A stretch of DNA of 39,100 nucleotides. It comes from Helochares maculicollis. Its lineage: Eukaryota; Arthropoda; Insecta; Coleoptera; Hydrophilidae. Positions 1 through 12,589 of this stretch are shown here, one piece after another; position 1 is the stretch's first letter, and the number at the start of each line of letters is the position of its first letter. Where the stretch lies: NCBI GenBank assembly GCA_033557835.1, contig JAWQRO010000433.1:1-39100 (forward strand), read 5' to 3'. The translations under genes were made by a program, and so were the position numbers. The notes beneath the pieces were generated by a model. That model ran no database searches and was not told the origin of the DNA. It saw nothing but the letters and a program-made list of their open reading frames with translations.

Positions 1-180
1 GTTGTCTGAGAGGCCTTTGATTTGGAGGGACTCTGCCGCTTTTAATAGCGCTCCTAGTTGGTCTTGTGATATATTTACTTCGCCCCTGTACATGTAGTCC
101 ATCATGGCTTTAAGTTCCTGATACTTAACATCCTTTAGTATAAATATTGGATGTTTGTCGTAATTTTGAGAAAGAAGCGT
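1..180 (-). CDS. lola: lola BTB exon 2, left copy, cut by the window start
   Basis: This is the 5' part of lola coding exon 2 on the minus strand. It encodes the second half of the BTB fold, starting TLLSQNYDKHPIF and continuing through the MMDYMYRGEVNISQDQL segment to the LQIKGLSDN region. The acceptor AG lies at 181-182 and the exon starts in phase 0 at 180, which matches the GAG|GT donor of the exon at 1596. The remaining linker of the exon lies left of the window. The sequence is almost identical to 37706-37885, where the whole exon is seen. BTB domains of this family dimerise and mediate contacts with chromatin cofactors in the nucleus. This is either a second gene copy or an allelic copy assembled in tandem. 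Confidence 0.9.
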
Positions 181-1434
181 CTGTAACAAAAAAAGTGAGG
201 TGTTGAAAATGCGCATGATTTACAATTAGCAGTTTATATACGCAACATAGATAGTAATATTCAAAAATCACTATGTAAGTATTACTTGTTACCAAATAAA
301 GCAATTATAAAAACTTTCAAACATAACATTTTGGACCTGGACAGTTTTAGAATAAAGTAGGCATTTCATGAGACTCTAAATTCATTAGTAATATTGAAGC
401 TTAATATCTTATAGGATAACATGTTAATGCATTGCAATGCATTATTAAATGATCATTTAGTAATTTTGAAATTTAATAGAACTCGTCAACAAACAAGCCC
501 TCGGATGGAATGGAAATTTTATAGCATGTTGAAATTATATCCATTAGAATCAGAGTACTTCATTTATATGTAGCTTGGGGCCAATTACACAACTTAAATA
601 GTGTCAGCATTAATTTGAAACTTGAACTTAAAATACTTTTAATCAGGGTCTTATTTCTGCATTATTAATATATTTTTGAAGTATTCAATTTCTTTGTGAA
701 CTCTTGGCAAGTATTTCATTATGCACATTTTGATCAATAATGAAGTTGAAAGTAAAAATTACAAGACAACTAATTGATGGTTAATGAAAAATACGAGTAT
801 CAATGAATAAATGAAAACACCCACACAAAGCAAGGTTGTTAGCTGTAGACTTGAAAGCAAAATACTAATTAGTCTAAATACAAATGACACCCCTTTTGAA
901 AATTAAAATGTAGATGCAACACATTTTCTAAGGTACTTGCATATGAAAGCCAATGGTTTTAAAGTTAATCCTTCTCAAAAGGAGAAAACATTAAATTAGG
1001 GATTGCAGCAAAAACTGATGACATGAAAGGGGTGTTCTGGATTTGAATAATTCCCAGGGACCCAGGAAAATCAATATCCAGAAAGTACCTACTGAGCATG
1101 TGCCAAATGATGGATTGAAATATTTGGAAAAGCAAATACTGGGCACAAGATGGCCGTCACAATAACAATAGACCAAAGGCTATATTAGGGTTTAGCCTAA
1201 CAAATTGGGCACTAGAGTAATTTTCCATATAAAAAATAATTACCAAAATTAGATTAATGAGGAGACCCTATAACAATGGTAAAGTAGAATTTGGAGTGTT
1301 GAGACATGAGGATATATGAAAGTAATGTAGTTAAATTTAAAATATAAGACATAATAACAATGTTAGTTATGAGAGTTAAAACTAAACTAATGTATATAAA
1401 TATAAAAGCCAATCCGATACGATGCAGCTTCATT
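1..1434. repeat. Large direct repeat, left copy (lola 5' region)
   Basis: Aligned by eye, base 1 matches 37706 and base 1434 matches 39100 in the same orientation. Exon 2 sequence is nearly identical; the intron shows scattered substitutions at roughly 1-2%. Both ends of the match are set by the window edges, so the true repeat is longer. Confidence 0.97.
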
Positions 1435-1595
1435 TTCTTGATTGCACATAACATATATAATTGGCCAAAATAGAACAGGTGCATAATTTGGATTTACGAA
1501 ATACAATTACATATTGCTTTTATGAAAGTAATGACAAACTTACAAGTATAAATTAAGTCATAAAAACACATTATGTTAAAAATATAAATATTTAC

Positions 1596-1777
1596 CTCAA
1601 AATATGGACTACAGGCTGATAAAACTACTTTGTGAGCATTCAGGTATTTGCCTTCAGCTGCCAATGTACAGTCAACTAAGGTCCCATTTTCTAATAACGT
1701 GTCAAATACTGCTACTAATGTTGACTGATGATTATTCCACCGCAAACAAAACTGTTGGTCGTCATCCATTTTATTGA
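1596..1777 (-). CDS. lola: lola BTB exon 1 with start codon
   Basis: First coding exon of lola. The ATG is at 1767-1769, preceded by 8 untranslated bases and an acceptor (tttaatttccag) ending at 1778. The 58 codons begin MDDDQQFCLRWNNHQSTL and end SACSPYFE. They form the N-terminal half of a ttk-type BTB domain, with the family signatures FCLRWNNHQS, VDCTLAAEG and AHKVVLSACSPYF. The donor is GAG|GTAAAT at 1595-1594, phase 0, which joins cleanly to the exon ending at 180. The start matches the usual insect Lola N-terminus, which I recognise from the family. Reading frame beyond the donor is intron. The equivalent exon of the right-hand lola copy is outside the window. Confidence 0.93.
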
Positions 1778-2841
1778 CTGGAAATTAAAGAAAATGTAAA
1801 TCAAAATGGCCGCCAAATCTCTTGCTGGTATTGATGGCACTAACAAAGATGGAATGATGGTTACTAACAAAGCAAGAAGGATGGTAGGCAGCGCGCAACG
1901 AGGTATGGTTAGTTACCAGAAAGTTGCTTCATCGATTTAACCGAAGGCGTATGCGCAAAGAACGCAGTTTTGAATTAAGGGACCGAAAAGCCACCCTTCG
2001 TACCCCACCTCCCCGCGAACACACCCAATGATTGTTGGTTGTAACGGTCAAAATATGAGAAAATTGTAGAACCCCACGCAATACGAAATATATGAATAAA
2101 CGAATCATTATGTAAAATTTTGTTGAATTGTTTATATAATTTAAAAAAAAGGTAGCAAATACAAATTTGCAGATTAGTAGTAAAAAATTTATACAAAGTA
2201 AAAATTATGTACCAATATCTCGGGCATTTAAAGACGAGAGATCGAGAATTACTGTGATTTGATAAATATAACCATTATCGAAAAACAGTTATTTTAAAAG
2301 ATGCCATGGTGCCTTTCTAAACAGAAAGAATTATTAAGTAAGCTCGCGTAGCGGAAACGAACCAAGGGGGGAGAGGGAAATCGAAGTCAGCGTTGGCTTC
2401 GCCCAACAATGGCCGCTTTTCCGACCCAAGAAGGAAAAATGGCGTGGCGTCTCTAATTTTACACGGCAAATTTTCATCAATCCCACTCAGAAACCCATGA
2501 AAACGATCGCTAACGCTTAATCATTACTATTAATGCAAGCTTTTGCCACCCTTGACCCCCGAAGTTCAGTATTAACAAATTAATGAAAGCTCATCCTTGA
2601 AACATGTCGCCATGAAGCTTTCATCCCATGTTTTACCCCGAAAATTGCAACTTTCCCCAATAAAACCGCGAAATTTTGTTGTCGTACGTTTAAATTAAGC
2701 AATATTTACCTATTTGGCACTATTTTTAATTAATATCACAAAAATTATTTAACACAAGTTAATGCTTTTCGGAGACGACTCTGGAATAGTGCTTAATCGA
2801 GTAATAGCGGCTAGAAACTAAAAGCGATCGGCAAGCTGGCT
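1778..2841. promoter_or_regulatory. lola 5' intron/UTR and lola-psq intergenic region
   Basis: No coding exon is evident. The stretch 1790-2000 and especially 2330-2480 is richer in G+C and CpG than its surroundings, as expected for an insect promoter or 5' UTR. Because an acceptor sits directly before the lola ATG, lola must have at least one upstream non-coding exon on the minus strand, and this interval is the likely place for it. I could not fix the exact exon or start site. The neighbouring plus-strand psq transcript would start just to the right, giving a head-to-head arrangement. Confidence 0.45.
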
Positions 2842-3287
2842 TTGGATTCAGCCGGCTGCAACCCGGCTCCACGGCCTGCACGAAGCTCAGATGACGTCAC
2901 GAAACCGGCGCAGGTAACGAATATGATAAACAAGCGCAGCTTGAGCCTCGCCGCTTTGAGCAACAGCCAATCAGGAGCGGAGCTTTCGCCGAAGATACTC
3001 CGGAGGGCTTGGGGATTTCAAAGCTGTTCGTGCAGGTTGATTCACCTTTTCCTCTCGGCGCGGCAGAAGTGGATACAAGAGAGAGAGGATGGTGAAAACT
3101 TAAAAGAGAGAGCGTAGAGATGAGAGGAAAAGAAGGAATTTGAGCCACAACAAAATAGTGAGCCTGTCTCTTCTAATCGCACAGTCCGCTTTCCACTGCG
3201 GTCTTGATTCTGTTTCATTTTCGTGTTATTTGTAGTTTGTTTCGCATGTTTATTTTGTGACATCTGTGTCATTTACGGCTGAAACAG
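2842..3287 (+). promoter_or_regulatory. psq: Probable psq promoter and first non-coding exon
   Basis: A GC-rich, CpG-rich block contains a perfect CRE palindrome TGACGTCA (2892-2899), a classic CCAAT box AGCCAATCAG (2965-2974) and two GAGA tracts (3078-3088 and 3105-3112). It ends in a strong donor, AAACAG|GTAAGAG, at 3287/3288. The psq coding exon at 11538 needs a spliced 5' UTR exon upstream, and this is the best candidate. The small ORFs here run on both strands and look like GC-rich by-products. The transcription start cannot be placed from sequence alone; no clear TATA box is seen. Confidence 0.5.
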
Positions 3288-4748
3288 GTAAGAGTCCTGT
3301 TAATGCCCTATATTCATAGTTCGCTTAAATATTTTCCCCATTAGGACGTTCAGCGTCCACTAATTGCGGAAATGCGACTTGGCCCAGTTTCCAACTTTGC
3401 AAATTCTTCGCTTTCTCTTTTTGCTTAATTTCTTATATCCGCGGCTCTATCCTTTTATGTCCTTACTGGATGTCATGTGGTTTTTCCGCTCAAACTTTTG
3501 AATTGCGTTGCGTTGGACTATTTTGAATCGGCAGCTTTGGCGCGGACGTATCCCCACGCACCGGGAAGCGACGCATGCACACGCTGTGTAGAGTATGCGT
3601 AAAAAGGCCCCACGCAACGATCATCGAGTATATCTTCGCCTATACATTTTACATGCATAATTTTAAATATTACGGGTTCAAGACACGTTATTTACGTTTC
3701 ATTCTTTACGAATCAAACCTTGCCGCGCTCGCTCACCCAATTCCATTCACCCTAATTCATAAATCCAGACCCGGATGAGCGCAAACCCCTAAAAACTCGG
3801 ATGGAATCTGACCATTTATTCTACCTACCCTACTCGCCAGTAATATTAATTTTCTCCCCTCGTTTACACGCGACAAGAAAAATGGTTTAAATACTAAGTT
3901 ACGGTATTGTTGCGTCTACGCGCGTCCCATTGTTGAAATTCGCGCGCTTTCTTTTTGACACTTTGCGGAAACAAAACACTACAAAATAGGCGCTTTATTT
4001 AAAATGCTGGTATCAATAATGAATTTACCTTGCCAAATTAAACCAAGCCGCCTATTTGCAAAATATAAGGTGCACTAAAAACAGACTAATGAGGAATGTT
4101 GTAAGAAATTTGTTTAAACACGATAGTTTATTTACAGTAATCTTTCTCTTAGCGCGATTAAATGGAAAGCTTTCCAGCAATTCATTTAGTTATGGCTAAA
4201 CATTGTTTTTATAAGCTTACATATAAGGAAAAAATCTTGTAATTTACGAAACAAAAAAATCCGGTGATCTCCACACAACTTTTTAAATGAAGCATTCGAA
4301 AGCAAGTCGTATTTCTATAATTATTAGGTTTTAGGAATTGTGGAATATTTACAAAATGTTAATATAATTATTGTAAGCAGAAATTTAATAGCAACTTCTT
4401 AGTTTAACTGACATAACATTAAGTACCTGTTTGATAAAATTTTAATAAAATGCCTATTTTTGATAGTATTTTAAATACGCGTTTTGTATGCCCGCCACTA
4501 TATTACATATAGTAAAAGCAAGACATTGTGATTATTGAATGGATCTAAACGTTTTATGAACCTCTGAAATTATTTTGATTTTTTTGACATATCTTCTTTG
4601 TGTATGCTAACGCTTAAACCATTTGAGATGGAGTGATGAAATTTGGTTATACATATATAATACAGTTATTATAGCTAATTACCTACTTTTGATACATGTA
4701 GAACTATCGCAATTGTTATTTCTTATAGTTTTTATTACATTTTGCAAT

Positions 4749-4752
<4 letters not shown>

Positions 4753-4793
<41 letters not shown>
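4753..4793. repeat. (TA)n microsatellite
   Basis: An uninterrupted run of TA dinucleotides of about 40 bases lies in the first psq intron. It produces a spurious IYIYIY ORF on the plus strand. Confidence 0.97.
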
Positions 4794-4796
<3 letters not shown>

Positions 4797-7700
4797 AACT
4801 TATTTCATTTTTGATAAATTTCGACATATTTAATTCGCATGCTGGAGTTATTCCTTAAAAAAATTAAATCATGGAAATGCATCCAAAGGATTATTTTTAT
4901 AGTCTGATACTCCCTTAGTCTCTTATTTATACTTAATGACTTATACAATAATAGAATGATTATTGGTAGTAAGCCAGTGAATATAAATTAACAACCCCAA
5001 TTTTCATATTTAGTAGGAAATCCTGAACACATCAAGTATGAAATTATGTCCACGTATACGGAGGCGTTGAAGAATGAGTTTGCAAAATTCTCAAAAATTT
5101 TAAAATGGTATCGTTTCCTTATGGGACTATATTTTCAAGCGTATTAATTTCTTAATGCGACCGACCCCGGAGTAAATGAAGCGTATTCAGTTTTTAATGG
5201 TTATTCATAATTCAGAAATTATCTAAGAGCCCATGAACCTTGGCTACTGATATCCATTTTTCAGAAAAATAGTCTCAGTACGCATTGCAAAATCTGTACA
5301 ATGTAGAAATACATTAAAAATATTTTCCTCGCACGAAAAAAGGGTGTATCTATATAATAGATGTGGCTGAGTTGACAGTACAATTGTACAATACGTAGTC
5401 AAATAAACAATTTAGTTGGACATATTAAAGGGAAAAGTTAAATAACAGAATAAGTGATATTTGGGTTTGGATTAATAAACAATCTAAAAATAACAATTAA
5501 TTTTGTATATACAGGTAGACTAAGTGTAACCAAGGTTATTAATATTCACATTTAATTTATGACGAGGAACCTCACTGTTACAATATTAAGAATGAAATAA
5601 ATATCTTAAGCAAGAATAACACTTAAAAAGTATAGAGAAACAGGTAAAACAAAATATACGGTTGTAGTATATTGTATAAATCCGTACCTACGTTTATGCT
5701 TTATATAAATGTTCAGGAATGATTAGTAGAGACAGTAGATTTTTACATTCTTTCCATATGTACTTTATATACTTGGTGAAAGTATTGTTTCTAAAACAAC
5801 TGGATCTCGAAGTATTGACATCTTAGCGATTTTATATCAAATTTTGGGTTAATTTCAAAAATCGTATAACGTATTTGTATAAGACAATCTTAGCACATTT
5901 CTAGTCTGAAGAACGATCTTCTTTACGTCTTTAAAATATTAAAAAAAAAACATACATAAATAAAGGCTCTATTGTTGTACTAGAACTATTTTTTATGAGA
6001 TCTAATATTTTTGATAAAAGTGGCCTTGAAATTGACTGAAACGCATGTACATACATTTCTTTCAATCCCAGACCTATATTACCAAAAGTTAACCATATTT
6101 TCTGATTTTAACATTCTGACAGTGTCTGGCTGATAATATTATTTTATATATTTAATGCATTTTGTAGTCCTAAATTTATTTTTAAAAAAAGTATTAAATC
6201 GTATCATTGAATTTCCATTTCTTTTAAAGTAATCAGATTATGCATATTTTTGCGAATGCAGAGTGGATACCATTTCGAGTTTAGTATAGACAAGATTTCT
6301 GATTGACTGTAAACAAACAGAAACTATCAAAATGTTCAGTTTTGAAGGTTGAACTGTTGATGAAACTACAGAAAAAACGACTTTACATGAATCAACATTC
6401 CGCAAAGTCATTCGATGTCACTATCAATTAAAAAAACTGTTTTACTCTAATTCATACGTTTCAAAATACGTTTTCCAATGACTAATTTACTATTAAAAAT
6501 TTTGTAAGCTGAGTATACCAAATGCTTCGTTACAAGGGAGCATTATTAAATCATTGATGACTCCGGATTAAAAATTTTCCTAGAGCATTACATTTACAAG
6601 CTACCCTTCCAAATCTCGAGGTTACATGTTGTTTATAATCGCAATACTTTCTCTTTACTATACGAATTATAGTAACAATGTTGTAAAAATAGTCTATAAA
6701 GTTTATTGAAAGTAAAACTAATACATGAGTCTTCTTCACAGGATTTGGCCGTAAGATATTTAAAGATTACCAATTACTTAACAGTTGATGATCGAGGGTT
6801 TCTTTGAAAAATGTATTCGGTTAAGACTTCTTGTTAAAGACGCCGACTTATAAGTAAACTAAAAGCCTACTCCTAGGTATAGTAAAATTCAATATGCAAT
6901 GTAAAAAAATAACAAATTATTAGGTGCCGTTTTAAAAAAACAGTATTTTCGAAATTTTATGGCACCGAAGAGGCTAGTGGAATGAAAATATTTTCCTTGT
7001 TTTTTTTGTGTATCAATTTTATACTATGTAAGGAAGAAAACGCATATTTAACATAAAATCTTTTTAAACACTTTATAAATTCCTTCCAAATTTCAGTCAA
7101 CTATCCGTTATTTATAGTTTTCATAAAATAATTAAAAATCTGCAAAGCCCTCTTGTCGAATCATCTCAAAAGAGGATATCGATCAACGTGTTTGTTTTTA
7201 TCATTGCCACATCATTGATCAAGCATGACGATTATCAAAGCATCTGGATTAAGACCATTTTTATGCACTTTTTTAAATAAGAAATACATTTAGTTAAACT
7301 TATTGCAGACCAAGAAGACAAAATGAGGAGAAATTATTTTCGCGCACAAAATTTTGCCCCAAACCGTGAAGCTTGTTGAATATTTTGTGATAATTTTGCC
7401 GTATGTAACTGATTTGTTGTCCTGCTACAGTAAAATAGTTCAAAAGCATGCCACTTAGCAATATTTTTAAATATAAGTTGCTTATATTAAAGAGAAAACG
7501 TATTTGTCATTATTGATGAATTATTTGAAGATCATTTTAAGGTTACCAACGTGTTAATTAAACCTTACTCAAAAAATAAAAACTTCTGATAAAACACTTT
7601 ATTCCAACCGAGAGTGACATTTGCACTAATCAGTTAAATTATTATAACATTTATTTATTGATACTCTGCTTAACAATTAATTGTTGCATTACCAGATGTT

Positions 7701-9059
7701 TTCATTAATTATTGTAAAGTGATTCACAACGGAATTTGTAGCTAATTGGTTATCAACTTAAAAAAATAAAAATATGATAGTTGAAAGAAATGAATTGGGC
7801 TACATTTTCAATATTTTTCAACAACAAAGGAGTTACGTTTTCAACATAATTTTGCATAATATAAACTCATAAACTTGGCCATTATCGATAAATACAAAAT
7901 CTCTATAAAAATAAAGTAACAATATTAATTGTGTTTTTCGGAAGCATGTAAAGGAAAATAGTCAAAGGTTTGAAATATTTTAGACTTCAATGTCGACGCA
8001 GTTTTTACAGGTACATGATACCTGCTAAACTTACTGTCAAAATCAAAAATATAATGTTTTTGTCGCAAAACTATATTGTTTTTTATTTCCTTTAAAACCA
8101 AGTAAGAGAATATACAACGAAACTTGAAAAAAACCTATCGGAACACCGATAATAAAATTTACTTTGTCTTTTTATCTCGAATATCTTTCATTAGGAATAC
8201 TTTTCTAAATTGTTTTGTTTTCGAGTTATTTAATTGCTTCAGGGCTTATTACTCCATCTGTATGTAGGTATTTCTTTAATTTCAGGCAATAATAAAAAAA
8301 GTAAAAATAATATTTCGCCAAGTTTGTAAAGGAATTATATTTTTATTTAAAAGTTTTTTTGATAATCTATTTTAGGAAAGTTTGCAACAATTATTATAGT
8401 AGTTAATTACAAGTACATCTTTATTCTAAATTGACGTAGTACTTGCGGTACATGAACATGAATCGTCTTATGTGTGGGATATTATTATTATCTGCTTTAT
8501 TTTAATTTTTGTATTCTATTTTTTTAACCCAATTGGATTTATTTCATTCTGTTAAAATTTAAGTTGAACTGCGTATTTGTAAGAGATTAAACAAAAATAG
8601 CAATCAAAATTAACTTAAGCTATCGTTAGTTGATAATCTCAAGTGGAGATCATTTATAATTTCGTGTCGCAATATATACCTGTTATTGTACAGCGCTTAT
8701 AATTTCCTAATTATAAATTTTATTTCGGCTCACAACTTAAAAATCCTCAAGGCTCAAACACGACACGATTACTACCTTAAAAATTTAGTTTTCGAATTTA
8801 TCGACTTCATGTTACTTTTCGAATTGTAGCCATACTTATTTAATTTAAAAAAATATAGCTTCTGTTATGCTACGTTAGAAACAATACATTGATGGATTAT
8901 AAGATAGGGAAGATTTAATCAATCTTTGCACGGCAAAATACAATTTGCTCGAGTTAAATTCTTCCATACAATAAACAAAATGCTTATATGTATCTATTTT
9001 ATGTCGCATAAAATATTTACGTAAAAACTTAACCAAATGGGTGAAAAAGAAAAAACCTT

Positions 9060-9696
9060 CTTATATTGATCGACAAAGAACACAGATAGATTGACGGTAA
9101 ATATTGAAGAGCTGTTGTGAGAAAAGAATCATCATAAAACCGATCGATATCTTCCAATTACATTCGTCTGCAGAGAAACGAACACCCTGGTTTTGCTTGG
9201 TAAGGCAAGGAAAGAATTCGCGGACGGTCGGAAAGAGGGTACAAAAGAGACAAAGGAGGACAAAAAACTCGCAGGGTGTGCACAAAAAGAAGCTGAAAGC
9301 GCAGAGAGCCGGGAACGCTATTCCTCCATAAGGATTGAATGTGCTGCGAGCTTTCTCTACATCTCCCAACCATCGTTTTCTTACATTCCATCTTATCTTC
9401 CCTGCCAGACCAGCTTATTTTTATTCCTCGTCCTATTGATTTTTAGTTCTTTTTCTCTCTTCTCTCTCCGTTTCCTTCTGTTCAGTTCGTCTTTGCTTGA
9501 ATGCTGCTAGCGCATGAAGAGGTGAGGTGGAGACGAAAGCGAAGCTTTAGCGTTGCTTTTTCTAAAGAGAAACGAGAAATTTTGTCTTTCATCATCTGTC
9601 TTTGTTAGGGCACGAAAGAAACTTTTGATAATCTTTCGTTGAATTGTACGATTGTTTAAAATTTTGAATCTGTACGGTCTTAATTTTCATATCCAT
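9060..9696 (+). promoter_or_regulatory. Possible alternative psq first exon or promoter
   Basis: Base composition changes sharply at about 9.1 kb to a purine-rich then pyrimidine-rich, more GC-rich block. It resembles the 5' UTR block at 2.9-3.3 kb. A consensus donor CCAT|GTAAGT sits at 9696/9697, in the right orientation to splice into the psq BTB exon at 11538. Overlapping ORFs on both strands argue against a protein gene. I infer an alternative 5' UTR exon; no start site or acceptor is proven. Confidence 0.3.
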
Positions 9697-11537
9697 GTAA
9701 GTTGTAGAATTGATTTTTGTATAGTTTCCTGATAATTGCTTGTAATCATTTGTTTTATAGTAATGACCTGTATTTTGATTGTATAAATATCTGATGCAGC
9801 ACCAAAGTGAACAAATATTTATTTAGGTGTTTTCTTCCACGTTATTGAATGTTATGCCAAGAAATTTTAGCGATTTTATATCTTACAAATTTCGCCCATA
9901 ATATTTGACATAAACTGGGCTTATTTTATATCATTCCAGTAAAAGTTTAAGTATATTATTTGGCTAGTGATAGTGCTTTGCTGTTTCACAATCGGAATGT
10001 GTAAAAATCGTTAATCTATTTTATTGTATTATACATCTTTAAGAATTATTTCCTTATTAAAAATAGCATTGCAAGGAATTGTAATTAGATTTTAACAAAT
10101 TTTAAAGATATATTTAAACAGCAATGAAAAAAAAATGTAAGAAATTATAAACAGTACGTGATGAGATGCAAATTCCGGCACCCAAATCAGTTCATTTATT
10201 TCAAAATATTTATTATTGTTGATAAATATGCTGATTAAATTTCAATCCTTAGCCCGATGTGAAAATGTGTTAGTTTTCTTTTCTTGAAAATATTTTTAAC
10301 GGTTTTCTATCGAACACAACCGACCAGACGAGACGGCATGTAACATTGGTTGCGGTGGGCCATATTTCTACCTGGCAGCTGCCTCCCATAGTTCGTGATC
10401 TGGCGTCGACCTGACAAAGGAAATGAAAATCATTATAAAATGGTTGAGTATTAGGTATACACAGTAAATTGCAGTGAACGAAATTAGCGGGAAATAGCTA
10501 TTACAACTGTTTCCTTTGAAATAACAGCAGGATTTCTGGTAGCTCTTTAGTAACTTATAGGAAAAACAATTTGGGCAATATGTAGACAGCTTAAAATCAA
10601 GAAACTATTATCGCAGGCAACTGTATGCATATACTATTATTAATGATCGTGTCTCTAACCCAGTTATGGTTACTTAATGTAACTTTTGATGTCTTATTCA
10701 GTTCATTATCTATCAAATTTAATACCATGGAAATTGTATTAATTCTTAGAAGGTTATTTCAATTCCTCGTTTACTTAAATTCTTAACAGCACGTTTATCC
10801 ATCGTTCGCTGTACGTTAAAATGCGGGTGGGCTATTTCCTTTTATTTTGGGGACTCCGGGTGGTTGGGTATCCGTCAATACGGGTCCCACCCTTCTAAAA
10901 ATAAACGAACTGCAGCTGGGTGCTGCTTCAATTTACATGCTTTCAGACTTAGGTGGTTGGAAACTGACTAACCAGTTTATCCTGGTATTATATTTCGGTT
11001 TGTATGCAAGAAATACCTACTCTACTTTTCGACGAATGAAGGGCAAAAAATGGTATCTTTATTGTTTTAAGTCAAGAACTTAGTGCAGATATATTTGAAT
11101 TTTGTACAAATTTTCAAATACGCTCATCAAACGCTGCCGCTTAGAACTTAGGAAACTTTGATTTGCTTTTTTGCTGTAAAAATTGCGGCTGAAAGTTTAA
11201 CATTCATTTTAAATAGTAAATAATCCGTAAATGCATCGTGAATCCTTTCTTCTTTGCTACGTCCGTCGTAGCATTGTTGAAAAACCGCTCTTCTGTAACG
11301 CTACTATCGATCCTCTACCAAAAGCTGGGAGTTTGTCTAAAGTGAGCAATAAAGTGACTCATACCCTGTATTTTTGTTTCTACCCTCGTCCCCCATGAAA
11401 AAGGGCTCCGCCGCTTGCCCGCATGGGGGAGCTCAACCCTCTTTAATTTTTTTTATCATCGACTCTTTAATATCCATGCACATACTGGACTCAGTGTTAT
11501 CATATTCTCCATATTTAATCCATCTTTTCTATTTCAG

Positions 11538-11676
11538 GATGTCTGCTCAGCAATACTGTCTACGATGGAACAATTACCAAAGCAACATGACCTCAGTTTT
11601 TCACCAATTGCTGCAGAACGAGGCCTTCGTCGACGTTACGCTGGCTTGCAATGACCTGTCTTTGAAAGCTCACAAA
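11538..11676 (+). CDS. psq: psq-like BTB protein, coding exon 1
   Basis: The acceptor ttttctatttcag ends at 11537 and the exon opens G|ATG, with the start codon at 11539. The 46 codons run from MSAQQYCLRWNNYQSNM to LSLKAHK. They form the first half of a ttk-type BTB domain with YCLRWNNYQS and VDVTLACNDLSLKAHK. The donor is AAA|GTAAGG at 11677, phase 0. The phrase CNDLSLKAHK with the next exon's MPQDVC is my recollection of the Pipsqueak BTB rather than Lola, Ttk or Bab. The divergent pairing with lola supports this, as the two genes are neighbours in Drosophila. Psq is a nuclear factor that binds GAGA-type sequence and acts in Polycomb/trithorax chromatin control and oogenesis. Longer ORFs running through the acceptor are not real starts. 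Confidence 0.85.
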
Positions 11677-11799
11677 GTAAGGGAGCAAGGTATACCTATT
11701 GTCAGTGATTGTTGTATATGTTTACCACAGCTTAATTTAGTTAGTAAATAATTCGTCTGTGCTGCTACTATAAGGCGTAATAGAAAAACTTTTTTCCAG

Positions 11800-11964
11800 G
11801 TCGTCCTATCGGCATGTTCCTCTTACTTCCAAAAGCTCTTACTAGAAAATCCTTGCACCCACCCAACGATAATAATGCCCCAAGACGTGTGCTATTCCGA
11901 CTTAAAATTCATCATTGAATTCGTCTACAAAGGAGAAATCGATGTTTCACAAGCAGAACTGCAG
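11800..11964 (+). CDS. psq: psq-like BTB protein, coding exon 2
   Basis: The acceptor aacttttttccag ends at 11799 and the donor CTGCAG|GTAAGC is at 11965; both are strong. The 55 codons are in phase 0 at both ends and complete most of the BTB fold. Key parts are VVLSACSSYFQKLLLENPC, then HPTIIMPQDVC, then LKFIIEFVYKGEIDVSQAELQ. The junction with the previous exon restores the conserved AHKVVLSACS motif. The intron between the two exons is only 123 bases, in contrast to the 7.4 kb intron that follows. Confidence 0.92.
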
Positions 11965-12575
11965 GTAAGCAAGAAAGTATCCGAGAAGAAAACTCTCCTT
12001 TCTTGCCTCGGCGTTTTTGTTACTCAAGCTGTCTAACAGCTTCACACATTCTATCACATACACAAAACACACACCATTCACATTCATATCATCAAAGCAA
12101 CGAACTCGGAACAGGGTACCATTGTTCTATTATTTTCTACAGAAACAATAACATTACGAATTACACCTCCATTTTTCAACAAGAGCTATAATCATTAATT
12201 TTTTCCACATTTAAGAAACAATACGCGGTTGGCGCTATGATTAGACCTCCGGTTATAGTTATAGCTTGCGAGTTTTACATGTTAAAAATAAATGTAAATA
12301 AATAAGCAAACAACTTATGTAGGATGTTTTCCAAATTTAAAGAGTTATCTAATCTATCAACGAAATAGGCTTATGTTGGAGTATGTACACATTAATTTCT
12401 CTTTATCTCCTAGTTCTTAAAGTTATCGCGAGCTTAGGCTTAACATTTGCTCTAGATATTTACGGGCGTCATGCAACACTGCAGTAATTAGACGGTTTGG
12501 AACGTTTTACTGCTTTAAAATTATTTCCTCTTCGTATCTATTTACCCATCTTTTAAATTAAGAAACTAGTTCGTG

Positions 12576-12589
12576 GCGCCATCTAGCGA
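12576..12589 (-). promoter_or_regulatory. CTCF-like binding site
   Basis: Read on the minus strand, TCGCTAGATGGCGC matches the CTCF core consensus CCASYAGRKGGCRS at 12 of 14 positions, including all ten of YAGRKGGCRS. A partial second match (CATCTAGAC) follows about 50 bases away. The context is a small GC-rich island in the psq intron. Binding is inference; the same core can also occur in repeats. Confidence 0.4.

Larger units (their letters stand above)
3288..11537 (+). other. Long first psq intron
   Basis: This is mostly AT-rich non-coding sequence without a convincing exon on either strand. It holds a TA microsatellite (4753-4793) and a compositional island at 9.06-9.70 kb listed separately. 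A modestly GC-rich patch at about 10.31-10.42 kb has no ORF support and may be a conserved non-coding element. I see no transposon with clear terminal repeats. Confidence 0.6.

Noticed and set aside
9061..9510. Overlapping ORFs of 75-105 codons on both strands
   Set aside because: They are mirror ORFs in a purine/pyrimidine-biased block with no family similarity; better explained as UTR or promoter sequence.
11374..11751. Longer psq N-terminus starting upstream of 11538
   Set aside because: The ORF runs through a clear acceptor (ttttctatttcag) and, at its other end, through the donor at 11677; the spliced ATG at 11539 gives the conserved BTB start.
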